DNA of 64,000 nucleotides from Natrinema zhouii (GTDB lineage Archaea; Halobacteriota; Halobacteria; Halobacteriales; Natrialbaceae), in NCBI RefSeq assembly GCF_013456555.2, contig NZ_CP059154.1, positions 1,302,001-1,366,000 on the forward strand, written 5' to 3'. Shown piece after piece: positions 42,702-51,195 of the stretch. A program made the translations under genes and the position numbers. The first letter of the stretch is position 1; each line of letters opens with the position of its first letter. The notes beneath the pieces were generated by a model. That model saw only the letters and a program-made list of their open reading frames with translations, had not been told where the DNA came from and ran no database searches.

Positions 42702-43589
42702 CTACTGCTGCCGGCACGTGTTCGTCAGTTCGCCGACGCCGTCGATGCCGATAGTGACCGTCGTTCCGTCGTCCAGGAGAACCGGCGGGTCGCGGTAGAC
42801 GCCGACGCCCGGCGGCGTCCCGGTGAAGATGAGGTCGCCTGGGGAGAGCGTGAAGGCCTGACTACAGAACGAGACGAGTTCGTCGATCCCGAAGATGAGA
42901 TTCGACGTCGTCGAATCCTGGAGTCGTTCGCCGTCGATTTCGGCCCAGATGTCGAGGTCGTGGGGATCGTCGATCTCCTCCAACGTGACCAGTTCCGGGC
43001 CGGTAGGCGCGAACGTGTCCAGACTCTTCCCGCGAACCCACTGTCCGTCGCTGTGTTGCAGGTCGCGCGCCGAAATGTCGTTCCCGACGGTGACCCCGGC
43101 GATATACTCCTCGGCGTCGTCTTCGCTCACGTTCCGCGCTTCCCGGCCGATCACGACGACCAGTTCGGCTTCGTAATCTACCTGCTCGGTGTACTCCGGG
43201 TCCCACGTAATCTCGTCACCGGGCCCCGTCACCGCCGTCGGAAACTTCGAGAACAGGACCGGTTCGTCGGGGATCGGATTGTCACCTTCCTCGGCGTGAT
43301 CCTCGTAGTTCAGTCCGACGCAGACGACCTTCTGCGGGTCGCCGACGGGCGCGTGTCGCGTGAGTTCGTCGATCTCGTACTGATTCGTGCCGGTTTCCGT
43401 CGCATACTCGAGCGCGAGATCGACCTTCCGCTGCCAGTTCCATTCCTCGAGCAGGGCCGAGAGGGTCCGCGGGATCTCGATCCCCGCTGCCGTTCCGGAC
43501 GCGGGGAGATTCACGACAGTGTCATCGTCGACAAGCGCGCCACACCACTGCTGCTCGGTTTCTCCCGTGCTGAATTGCCCAATTCTCAT
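42702..43589 (-). CDS. Fumarylacetoacetate hydrolase (FAH) family protein
   Basis: Encodes 295 aa. The FAH-family C-terminal domain has VGLNYEDHAEE (His and Glu), FSKFPTAVTGPGDEI, the metal-binding VDYEAELVVVIG and VTVGNDISARDLQ, and IFTGTPPGVG near the C-terminus. The family hydrolyses C-C bonds or isomerises/decarboxylates ring-cleavage products such as 2-oxo-hepta-diene-dioates. It lies beside an HSL esterase and convergent with it, and close to the DoxX gene (divergent). An internally deleted paralogue is at 44266-44508. Confidence 0.92.
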   Translation of the reverse strand: MRIGQFSTGETEQQWCGALVDDDTVVNLPASGTAAGIEIPRTLSALLEEWNWQRKVDLALEYATETGTNQYEIDELTRHAPVGDPQKVVCVGLNYEDHAEEGDNPIPDEPVLFSKFPTAVTGPGDEITWDPEYTEQVDYEAELVVVIGREARNVSEDDAEEYIAGVTVGNDISARDLQHSDGQWVRGKSLDTFAPTGPELVTLEEIDDPHDLDIWAEIDGERLQDSTTSNLIFGIDELVSFCSQAFTLSPGDLIFTGTPPGVGVYRDPPVLLDDGTTVTIGIDGVGELTNTCRQQ

Positions 43590-43832
43590 TCTGACTCGAA
43601 AAACACGCCCGTGGTACTTAATCCCGAGGACGGGAGGAGCGGGCTCGATTCGCATTCGAAGACCGGCGACTCTGGTTCTCGATCGACGACGGCGGTCATC
43701 TCGCGAGAGCCGACAGTATCGCTTGCCGTAAGATGTATAGTGCTAACAGTTCGTATGGTAGGACGATGTTCGAAATTCGTGACCGGCACCAGACCGTATC
43801 AGGTGGGAAACGATCGCTCCGGGAGGAGGCCA

Positions 43833-44240
43833 ATGGCACTTGAAGGCGAGTTCCTGTTAGCCGGCCGCCTCCTGTTCGGCGTCCTGTTCCTGTACAACGG
43901 GTACAATCACTTCGCGGAGTACGAGGGACGCGTCGGATACGCCCAGTACAAGGGTATGTTCGCCCCGTCACTGTCGGTGATCTCGTCGGGAGTCGTCCTC
44001 GTCCTCGGTTCGCTGGGGATCATTTTCGGGGTGTATCCAGTGATTTCCGCGGGAGCGCTCGCCACGTTCCTCATCGTTGCGACGCCGTTGTTCCACGATT
44101 TCTGGAACGCGTCCGGCGAGGATCGACAGAACGAGCTGAACCACTTCCTGAAGAACGTCGGCCTGCTCGGCGGGGCGCTGGTTCTGCTGTCGATGGGAAG
44201 CGAAGCGTGGGCCTACGCCGTGAACGTGAGTCTGTTCTGA
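43833..44240 (+). CDS. DoxX family membrane protein
   Basis: Encodes 135 aa with four hydrophobic helices (LLAGRLLFGVLFLYNGYNHF, then SVISSGVVLVLGSLGIIFGVY and others). A DoxX/YphA-type fold; DoxX-like proteins often accompany quinone or thiol redox systems, and in sulfur-oxidising archaea DoxX belongs to a quinone oxidoreductase. A strong purine-rich GGGAGGAGG lies just upstream of ATG 43833, unusual for the mostly leaderless genes here. Here it could link catabolic flux to the quinone pool (inference). Confidence 0.85.
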   Translation: MALEGEFLLAGRLLFGVLFLYNGYNHFAEYEGRVGYAQYKGMFAPSLSVISSGVVLVLGSLGIIFGVYPVISAGALATFLIVATPLFHDFWNASGEDRQNELNHFLKNVGLLGGALVLLSMGSEAWAYAVNVSLF

Positions 44241-44265
44241 AGACGAACGGGGACTGAAACACGAT

Positions 44266-44508
44266 ATGAAACTCGGACAATTCGAATCTGACGGCAGCGA
44301 ACGGCACTGGACAGGCGTCGTCTCGGACGACGGGGTCGTAAACCTGAACGAATCCGGGCGTGGCGCCGGCGTCGAACTCCCGCGAGAGCTTCGATCGATA
44401 CTCGGGACGTGGAACTGGCGGGAGAAGCTTCTCGAGGGCGGGGATTCCGTGACGGTCGGTATCGATGGACTCGGGGAACTTACAAACCCCTGCCAGTACA
44501 CTGAATAA
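44266..44508 (+). pseudogene. Internally deleted FAH-family gene
   Basis: An 80-codon ORF. Its N-terminal ~55 residues (KLGQFESDGSERHWTG through LGTWNWREKL) match the start of the FAH protein at 42702-43589, and the last ~22 residues (SVTVGIDGLGELTNPCQYTE) match the end of that protein. The middle ~213 residues, including the metal site, are missing, with the frame intact across the junction. It is 2 bp before the TatD-like copy 2 and 25 bp after doxX, so it may still be transcribed. Probably inactive as an enzyme. Confidence 0.85.
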
Positions 44509-44510
44509 CC

Positions 44511-45506
44511 ATGTCGCAGGAGTATCCCACGCGGCGTCCGACGGACGCCGAGTACAGTCTCGAAGAGAGCGAACCGATTCCGCCGGAACTGACCAGTATG
44601 CCGTGGATAGACGTTCACAACCACGCGCATACGCTCTCGTGGAACGAACGCGAGAAGTTCGCGATCAGCGGCTGTCAGTCGATGGTGATGATGGCCGCGG
44701 CCTACTACTGGACGCCCTACAAGCCCGTGGCACCGGAGGATGTCCGGTACCTCTGGGACGATGCGCTCAGCCGACTCGCACAGATCCGGGAATCGCACCT
44801 TATCGACGCGAAGGTCGGTATCGGCATCCACACCGGTGCGCGCGTCGAGAACTACGAGGAACTCCTCGACGTCCTGCCGGACTACTGCGAACTCGAGGAG
44901 GTCGCTGCGGTCGGCGAGATCGGCATCACTGAGGCCCAACACGTCTCCGGCTGGGAGCTGGAGGAACAGAAAGACGTCACGAGACGGCAACTCGAGATCG
45001 CCGCAGACCTCGGTCTTCCGGCGATCTTGCACACGCCCGCCGACCTCGAGGACGTCGATTTCCCGGATCGAGTACGCGGAGATATTCCGGGGTACGAACT
45101 GGACCTCTCCCTGCAACAGGAGCCGGTCCTGACGTCGGACTACCCGAAACGGGAAGCGATCGAGATCGATATCGACCTGAAAGACGACGCGGGACTGCCG
45201 GACGAGCAGCTGGTGTTGTCCCACGCGGACACGAAAATCGCGCCCTACGTCCTGGAGAACACCGATTGCTACCTCAGCTTCACTGTCAGCTACCCGTGGC
45301 TGCTCGGCGTCACGCCCACCGATGTCGCCGAAGTAGTCGCGGAGTACGGCCCGGATCGCATCCTGGTCGAAACCGACAGCGCGGGCGTGCTCCGGAGCGA
45401 CGTGTTCGCCTTCAAGCGGACGATCCTCGAGATGTATCGAATGGGACTCGACATCGAGACGATTCGGCAAGTCGTGTACGAGAATCCGCAAGACGTTCTG
45501 AGCTGA
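44511..45506 (+). CDS. TatD-like metal-dependent hydrolase, copy 2
   Basis: Encodes 331 aa. Same layout as copy 1 (39392-40396): DVHNHAHTLSW, WTPYKPV, GIHTGARV, AVGEIGI, ILHTP, SHAD, VETDSAGVL and VVYENPQDVLS. It is a clear paralogue but diverged more than the dioxygenase pair. Downstream of doxX and the deleted FAH gene, probably in one operon. As no substrate-specific residues are recognised, the reaction is unknown; a metal-dependent hydrolase step is inferred. Confidence 0.88.
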   Translation: MSQEYPTRRPTDAEYSLEESEPIPPELTSMPWIDVHNHAHTLSWNEREKFAISGCQSMVMMAAAYYWTPYKPVAPEDVRYLWDDALSRLAQIRESHLIDAKVGIGIHTGARVENYEELLDVLPDYCELEEVAAVGEIGITEAQHVSGWELEEQKDVTRRQLEIAADLGLPAILHTPADLEDVDFPDRVRGDIPGYELDLSLQQEPVLTSDYPKREAIEIDIDLKDDAGLPDEQLVLSHADTKIAPYVLENTDCYLSFTVSYPWLLGVTPTDVAEVVAEYGPDRILVETDSAGVLRSDVFAFKRTILEMYRMGLDIETIRQVVYENPQDVLS

Positions 45507-45700
45507 TCGACGACTCGTTCGTCTCCTTCCCGGACTATCGCCAGACACGTTCGACAACAAAAATTCAACATATTCGGAATCGAGGACTGACGAGATCGGG
45601 GTGAAACGGGCTAGCGCACGTAACCGGACGGGTCCATCGGGACTGTATTCTTTCTCTAATACGAGACGGAACGATCGATCGAAGCGCTACCGAGACGGCC

Positions 45701-47662
45701 CTATATCTCCGTTATCCGCTCGTAGTCGGCGTCGAGCGATTCGGCGTCTTCCGGCAGCAGCGCGACGACGAGATACTGACAGTAGCCCTGAAAGTAGTCG
45801 ACCAGCTTTGCGATCCGTTTCGAGTCGATCGCTTCGAGGGAATCTAACACCATAAACGGAAGCGTCTCGTAGACGTCGTGTGCGAGATACCCGGCCAGCG
45901 CGAAGACGAGTCCGGCCACGTTCCGTTCGCTCTCACTGAGATGGTCGACGGTATCCTCGTAAGAGGTGCCGGACGCGGTCGTTCTCACGATGTGGAGTTC
46001 GAACATCGTTTTGGAGACCGTCTTCCGGCCGTCTCGGACCTCACTGTCGACTCGTTCGAGCCAGATGCGCTCGAGGTTTTCGTATCCGAGGCGGTCGAGA
46101 ATCTCGTTCATATGTTGGTTGAATGCTTCGACCGCTTCCTGCTCTATTCGATCGATTCTCGTCCGGAGCCGTTCTATCTCGTCCCGTATCTCGTCCGCCT
46201 CGTCTTCCAAGTCGCGCTGCTCGGCCAGTCGTTCCTCGATCGCGGTGATTTCGTCATCCACGCGCTCGCGCTCGTTCTCGAGTTGTCCGAGTTCGTACTC
46301 GAGCTGGTTCGCGTCCCTGTGAAGGGAGAGTATCTCGCTTCGCTCTTCGTCTTCCCGTTTGTCGATCGTTTCTTCGATGCGTTCGATCTCCTGAGTGAGG
46401 TCGTCCCGTCGATCCTGCAGGTCTTCGATGCGAGCCGTACTCCGCTCGATGTGTTGCTCCACTTGCTCCAGCTTCGTATCCAGCCGTTCTCGACGCTGTC
46501 TCTGCTGTTGTATCGCTCGCTTTTTCTTCTTCAGTTCCTCGAGGTCGTCGTCGATCTCCCGTACCGTTTGGAATTTCGTTCGGCTGAGTTCGCGAAGCGT
46601 GTCGACGGTCGCTTCGATCTGGTCGGCCTCGACCGTACTGCCACAGGTCCAACACTGGACGGTGTCGTCGGGCACCAATCTATCCGTCACCGATTCCTGT
46701 TCGCTCTCTTCGAAATCGAGAGCTGAGAGGATCTCGTCGTCGACGTCTTCCAGCATTCCCTCGTTGAACTGCAGAATACTCTGGAGCTCACTAATCTCCG
46801 ATTCTACCGCTCGTTTTTTCGACCGAAGACGCTCGACGTCTGATTCGATCCGCTGGAGTTCACCCGCGTTGATCTCGGAGAGTTCGGCTCTCTCGTCCTC
46901 TAGCTCCTGTAATTCCGATCGCAGCTCAGCGACACTGTCCCGTTCCGTTTCGAGATCGTATCGGACGTCGTTGAGTTCGCGTCTCGTCTCCTGTAACTCG
47001 TCGAGTTTCTCGTCCGCTTCGTTCGCCGTTTGTCTGCTTTCCTCGATATCGGCGTCTCTGTGATCTATCTCCCCCTCTATTTCCGAGAGCTCGGATTTTT
47101 TCTCCTCGATTTCGTCATCGAGTTCACGCTTTTCTGCCTCCAGTGACGGAAGCTCCCGTTTCAGGGAGTCGATCTCGTCCAGTCGACGTTCCACGTCGCT
47201 TCGTCGCTCTCTCAGCCGGTCTATCTCCGCCTGAATCTCCGCCGTGTCGATCGGGCGCATGATAATCTCGCGGAGATCGCCGCCTCGAGCGACGGCTTGC
47301 CTGGCCTCGTTGTCCTCGAGAAGAAACGCGAAGAGATCGCCGAGCATCGGATCGTCGAGATACGCGTCGCCAGTCGTCTGAACGGCCGTTCCGTCTCGGT
47401 TCAACGCCCGAGAGTAGGTTTCGCCGTCGATCGACAGTTCGACGTGTCCTTCTTCGGCATCGCCTTTGAGAGAGACTCGATCGCTTCCCAGTGCGGCCAT
47501 GAGGGCAGTCTGGAAGGAGGTTCGGTTCGTCGCGTTTCGACCGACCAGTACCGTGACTCCCGGTTCGAACGAGACGTCCGTCCGGTCGATACCGCCGATA
47601 TTCTGGATATCGACGTGCGCCGTTCCGTGCTTCTTTTGTGCAGAATCCATATTGTCGCTCAT
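45701..47662 (-). CDS. Archaea-specific SMC-related protein (Sph-like)
   Basis: Encodes 653 aa. The N-terminal ATPase half has VLVGRNATNRTSFQTA in place of GxNGSGKST (no P-loop Lys), as remembered for this archaeal family. Two long coiled coils (about residues 135-330 and 370-560) are separated by a hinge with CWTCG near residue 341, reminiscent of a Rad50 zinc hook. The C-terminal half has the ABC signature LSESERN and Walker B PFMVLDSLEAID. It lies 144 bp downstream of the RdfA gene on the same strand, the order reported for Haloferax rdfA/sph3, which suggests a cell-shape role. Confidence 0.88.
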   Translation of the reverse strand: MSDNMDSAQKKHGTAHVDIQNIGGIDRTDVSFEPGVTVLVGRNATNRTSFQTALMAALGSDRVSLKGDAEEGHVELSIDGETYSRALNRDGTAVQTTGDAYLDDPMLGDLFAFLLEDNEARQAVARGGDLREIIMRPIDTAEIQAEIDRLRERRSDVERRLDEIDSLKRELPSLEAEKRELDDEIEEKKSELSEIEGEIDHRDADIEESRQTANEADEKLDELQETRRELNDVRYDLETERDSVAELRSELQELEDERAELSEINAGELQRIESDVERLRSKKRAVESEISELQSILQFNEGMLEDVDDEILSALDFEESEQESVTDRLVPDDTVQCWTCGSTVEADQIEATVDTLRELSRTKFQTVREIDDDLEELKKKKRAIQQQRQRRERLDTKLEQVEQHIERSTARIEDLQDRRDDLTQEIERIEETIDKREDEERSEILSLHRDANQLEYELGQLENERERVDDEITAIEERLAEQRDLEDEADEIRDEIERLRTRIDRIEQEAVEAFNQHMNEILDRLGYENLERIWLERVDSEVRDGRKTVSKTMFELHIVRTTASGTSYEDTVDHLSESERNVAGLVFALAGYLAHDVYETLPFMVLDSLEAIDSKRIAKLVDYFQGYCQYLVVALLPEDAESLDADYERITEI

Positions 47663-47806
47663 TTTCGCTCCGATACGGATAAATTATTTGCTCTATTCAA
47701 ACGACTGTATTCCGCCGTCTCCGAACGCGGTTACGTTCCAGTAGCGCTCGGCGTGATCTGTTCACGCGACAGCCATCTAGCAGTAGCTGTATTTTGGAAG
47801 GAGGAA

Positions 47807-48433
47807 CTACTCTCGACAGTCACAGCCGCCGTCGTCTATGAGCGTAATCACGTCCGTTTGCGTGCCACAGTTTTCGCAGACGGCACGGACATCGACGATA
47901 ACGCGGAAATCGCCGGGGAGTAATTCGCCCCGCTTCGCTAACCGGGATAATTTGCTCTCCGTGATTTCCGTAATCCTGCTTCGTAACTGCTGAATCGTCT
48001 CTTTGATCGACTTCGTGGATTCGGCATTCTTCGTGTAACTCGCGTCTCGATAGTCGGTGAGATAGGTCCGTATCGCCTGGTACGAGACGAAATCGGCTCG
48101 GAGCGCGTCGACGTCGACGCCGTCCCGCTCGAGTCGCCGACGCGTTCGGGTGCGATCGGCACTGGTAACGCGCTCGTCAGTGAGGAGCCGGTAGATATTC
48201 TCTACCTCCCCATCGAGCGATTGCACTCCGGCGTCTTCCATCGCACTCTCTACCAATCGTCGATTGAATACGGTCGCGAGTTCGCGCAAACTCTGTCGCT
48301 CCTCGCTTTCGTCGGCGGTCCATAACCGTTCGAGCTCCCCGCCGAGCCCCTGCAGTCCGTACGTCTCTATGAGACGGTTGACCTTGCTGTTACGACCTCG
48401 AGTTTCGTCTAAGTCATCGTCCATCGGGGGCAT
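47807..48433 (-). CDS. rdfA: Rod-determining factor RdfA-like protein
   Basis: Encodes 208 aa. The N-terminus GRNSKVNRLIETYGLQGLGGELERLWTADE and the RQSLRELATVFNRRLVESAM segment are typical of the haloarchaeal RdfA family, which in Haloferax volcanii influences rod/disk cell shape. The C-terminus has a zinc-type Cys pattern: CENCG and CDC. ATG 48433 (MPPMDDDLDE) is used; MDDDL at 48424 is an alternative. The SMC-related gene lies downstream, as in other haloarchaea. Its role as sensor/regulator is inferred from the family. Confidence 0.85.
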   Translation of the reverse strand: MPPMDDDLDETRGRNSKVNRLIETYGLQGLGGELERLWTADESEERQSLRELATVFNRRLVESAMEDAGVQSLDGEVENIYRLLTDERVTSADRTRTRRRLERDGVDVDALRADFVSYQAIRTYLTDYRDASYTKNAESTKSIKETIQQLRSRITEITESKLSRLAKRGELLPGDFRVIVDVRAVCENCGTQTDVITLIDDGGCDCRE

Positions 48434-49038
48434 ACCGCAAAATTGGATGTGTCGAAGAAATACTTTGTGAACGCATCGGAGCTCGCCGTTCACGGGCCTC
48501 GGTTCGCTGTTTCGTCTCCGGTTTATAGCAACTATTGGTGTCAATTATCGGAGGTGTAATGACAGTAGCACCACTGTTACGGAAACCGCCGGTTAGGATA
48601 ACAGCAGTACCTTTGTTATGAAAACGTTAGCCGCGCGGACAAACCGGAGTGAATGCGATTATCCCGCAAATTAGGGTTTACAGACAGATGATACCGATCC
48701 GTTCCCAATCTCCGAATATATCCAAACTTCTTGCCCTACAGGCCGATTTTGTTTATCCATACGCTTCTTTCAATAACAATCCATAACAGAAACTCGTCTC
48801 ATATGCACAGTGTGACGATTACACGAATAGTGTACACTCGTTCTCAACTCACTCATCGAGCGTATCCGCTACTGCTGTAGCGGAGCGCGGATATCGAGAT
48901 GCTACTCGTTATCCTGGTAATGCCTGTCACGGTTAATTTTCTCACCCTATCGTCGTTTGTAGTTCCGGTGCGTGAAAGGATAGCGAATATCGTTTACTAA
49001 CAGTAAAATATACGGGGGACAACGACCATTCGATAACT
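48434..49038. other. Intergenic region between rdfA and the IclR gene
   Basis: 605 bp, AT-rich, divergent genes at both ends. It holds an imperfect 25-bp direct repeat (48562-48586 and 48601-48625, about 19/25 identical: acagtagcacc.. and acagcagtacc..). No ORF with support. Promoters of rdfA and the IclR gene must lie here. Confidence 0.55.
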
Positions 49039-49842
49039 ATGAACAAAGATAACAATGTACATACCGGATCGGGCGTGCAGGCAGTCGAAACGTCGATTGC
49101 GATTCTCGAGGCGCTCAAACGGATGGAGGGAGGAAAAGTCACAGCGATCGGCGAGGAAACTGGTCTCTCGAAAGGAGCAGTGTATAAACACCTATCGACG
49201 TTGACGAACCACGGATTCGTCGTCAAAAACGGAAGCGAATACGAACTCGGGTTTCGGTTTCTCGACTACGGTGGCTGGCTCCGATCGCGCTACGTCGGCT
49301 CGGAGATCATCAAACCTCGAGTCCGGGAACTGGCGGAGGAGACGAACGAAGTAGCGCTGTTCTCCATCCTCGAGGGCGGTCGGGCTATCACGCTGTTCCG
49401 AGAAAACGGGACGCAGGGCGTTTTCACGCGGACCCGTCTCGGCCGGCGGCTCTATCCCAACCAGAACGCGGCCGGGAAGGCGATCCTCTCCCAGCTTCCG
49501 GAATCGGCAGTTCGAAGCCACATCGACGATGTCGGGCTCCCGGAGGCGACGGAGAAGACGATAACCGACGAGGCGGAGTTACTGGCGGAACTCGAGCAGA
49601 TTCGCGAGCGCGGCTACGCGCTCAACAGAGAGGAGAGTACCGACGGGCTCGTCGCCGTCGCGGTCCCCGTCGTCCCCGAGGAAACCGTCATCGGCGCGTG
49701 TTCCGTCGCGGGGCCGCGCCATCGAATGGACGACGAGTACCTGAAAGCGGATGTCGTCGAAATGCTTCTGAGCGTCGTCAACGAAGTGGAGCTGAATATC
49801 GCCCACTCGCAGGAGTCGGTCAGCAGGTTTGGATCGCGATAA
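49039..49842 (+). CDS. IclR-family transcriptional regulator
   Basis: Encodes 267 aa. Winged helix at about residues 15-70 (AVETSIAILEALKRMEGGKV, then TGLSKGAVYKHLSTL). The effector domain follows (REL AEETNEVALFSILEGG, LYPNQNAAGKAIL, LNREESTDGLVAVAVPV). IclR proteins commonly control aromatic catabolism and respond to intermediates such as 3-oxoadipate or hydroxybenzoates. Sitting between the two halves of the catabolic island, it is the best candidate local regulator. Confidence 0.93.
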   Translation: MNKDNNVHTGSGVQAVETSIAILEALKRMEGGKVTAIGEETGLSKGAVYKHLSTLTNHGFVVKNGSEYELGFRFLDYGGWLRSRYVGSEIIKPRVRELAEETNEVALFSILEGGRAITLFRENGTQGVFTRTRLGRRLYPNQNAAGKAILSQLPESAVRSHIDDVGLPEATEKTITDEAELLAELEQIRERGYALNREESTDGLVAVAVPVVPEETVIGACSVAGPRHRMDDEYLKADVVEMLLSVVNEVELNIAHSQESVSRFGSR

Positions 49843-49881
49843 TCGAGTGTCGTTCGTGGAGATCCCAGATATCGGATCCGG

Positions 49882-50067
49882 TTACGGTCGGACCATAATC
49901 TTCACTTCGTCGCTCCCGTCCACCATGAGCCGCTCGAATCCGTCCTCGACGATATCCTCGAGCTCGATTCGTGACGTCACGAGCCGCTCCGGGTCGAAGT
50001 CGCCGGTCGCGAAGTCCCGAACGGTTGCAATAACCGTTGGTACGGCATTGATGGCACCGTGGCGGCA
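49882..50067 (-). pseudogene. C-terminal remnant of a zinc-dependent alcohol dehydrogenase
   Basis: Frame translation gives GAINAVPTVIATVRDF, then DFDPERLVTSRIELEDIVED and DEVKIMVRP before the stop at 49882. This is the C-terminal end of medium-chain (threonine-dehydrogenase-like) Zn-ADHs, where LVTxRIxLxDIVEG...GF and VKIMV are common. Upstream of the fragment in the same frame are two consecutive stop codons, and the dioxygenase copy 2 begins within 35 bp. The N-terminal two thirds are missing, so this marks a deletion or recombination junction. Confidence 0.8.
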
Positions 50068-50098
50068 CTACTACTGGGAAAAATGGAGTCGAAACTGA

Positions 50099-51055
50099 TC
50101 AGGTAGTTTCGAGCGGCGGGAGCATCTCTTCGATCCGGTCGACATCGACCTCGAGCCAGTCGGGAACTTTGAGTTCCTCGCCGTACTCGGCGGGATCCTG
50201 GTCGATGTCGAAGCCGGGACCGTCGGTCGCGTACTCGAAGATAGCGCCGCCGGGTTCGGTGATGTACCGCGAGTTGAAATAGTCGCGATCCTTCGTCGAG
50301 GTAGTGATGTAGCCGTTCTCGCGGAGGGTATCGCTGACCTCGTCCTGTTCCCAGCCGTTGGCGACGCGGTAGGCGACGTGGAGGTAGGTCCCGATCCCCA
50401 TTCGTCCCTGTGGCGCGTTCGGGCGGATGAGGACGTCGACCGTGGTGGCACACGGCGCGTCGCCGGGCGCTTCGTACCGGATGCGGTCGCCTGCTTGCGG
50501 GTGGGTTGCTTCGCCGATGCGATCCCAGCCCATCGTCTCGAGGACGTCCATAGTGCCGGCTGGGTCGTTCGAGTGAAGGGTGGTATTAAACATCCCACGG
50601 ATGCCGTGTTCGGCGGGGACGTCGTTGCCGTCGGTCCACGGCTCGATGTCGGAGTCGCCGGTGACGAGTTCGAACGGGAGTCCGTCGGGATCGGTGAACT
50701 CGATGGCGGTCTCGTCGAAGCGCTCGTCGATCATGAACTCGACGTCGTGCTCCTCGAAGCGATTCGTCCAGTAATCGACCGATCCCTCGGGAATCGTCAG
50801 CCCGACCGAGCGCATCATTCCCTTGCCGACCATGCCCTCTTCCATCGGCATGTTGGTCATCGGGAAGTAGGTCACGATCGTGCCGGGGGTCCCCTCCTCG
50901 TCCCCGTAGTAGAGGTGATAAATCTTCTCGGGAACGTCGAAGCGGACCGTTCGCTTGACGAAGCGCATCCCGAGTACGTTCGTGAAGAAATCGTAGTTCT
51001 CCTGCGGGTCGTCACAGAACGCTGTCACGTGGTGTATCCCTGGAATCTCTGGCAT
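50099..51055 (-). CDS. VOC ring-cleaving dioxygenase, copy 2
   Basis: Encodes 318 aa, same length as copy 1. Same family motifs: MPEIPGIHHVTAFCDD, TYLHVAYRV, AIFEYATD. Differences from copy 1 (about 15) include HT to FM in the central linker and T to D in FxIDQDP near the C-terminus; metal ligands are the same. The upstream regions share only a box A at the same distance. Upstream on the same strand, separated by 140 bp, are the CoA-transferase genes, which read towards it, so it may be the last gene of their operon. Confidence 0.9.
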   Translation of the reverse strand: MPEIPGIHHVTAFCDDPQENYDFFTNVLGMRFVKRTVRFDVPEKIYHLYYGDEEGTPGTIVTYFPMTNMPMEEGMVGKGMMRSVGLTIPEGSVDYWTNRFEEHDVEFMIDERFDETAIEFTDPDGLPFELVTGDSDIEPWTDGNDVPAEHGIRGMFNTTLHSNDPAGTMDVLETMGWDRIGEATHPQAGDRIRYEAPGDAPCATTVDVLIRPNAPQGRMGIGTYLHVAYRVANGWEQDEVSDTLRENGYITTSTKDRDYFNSRYITEPGGAIFEYATDGPGFDIDQDPAEYGEELKVPDWLEVDVDRIEEMLPPLETT

Positions 51056-51088
51056 GGTATGACCCACCAATAGCTATCGAAGGCATGC

Positions 51089-51095
51089 TAAAATA
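51089..51095 (-). promoter_or_regulatory. Box A of dioxygenase copy 2
   Basis: Minus-strand TATTTTA, centre 37 nt upstream of ATG 51055; the position equals that in copy 1. Confidence 0.55.
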
Positions 51096-51195
51096 ACTTT
51101 TGTTAGAATTCTTATTTATATGCATTCTGAGAACGTTCAAGAGGACATCTCGAGCGGTCTCGAGAGTGGATAACCGATACACGGCGACAAGATTT

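Noticed and set aside
42267..44240. 657-codon plus-strand ORF joining the esterase region to doxX
   Set aside because: Runs antisense through the FAH gene; only its last 135 codons (doxX) are supported.
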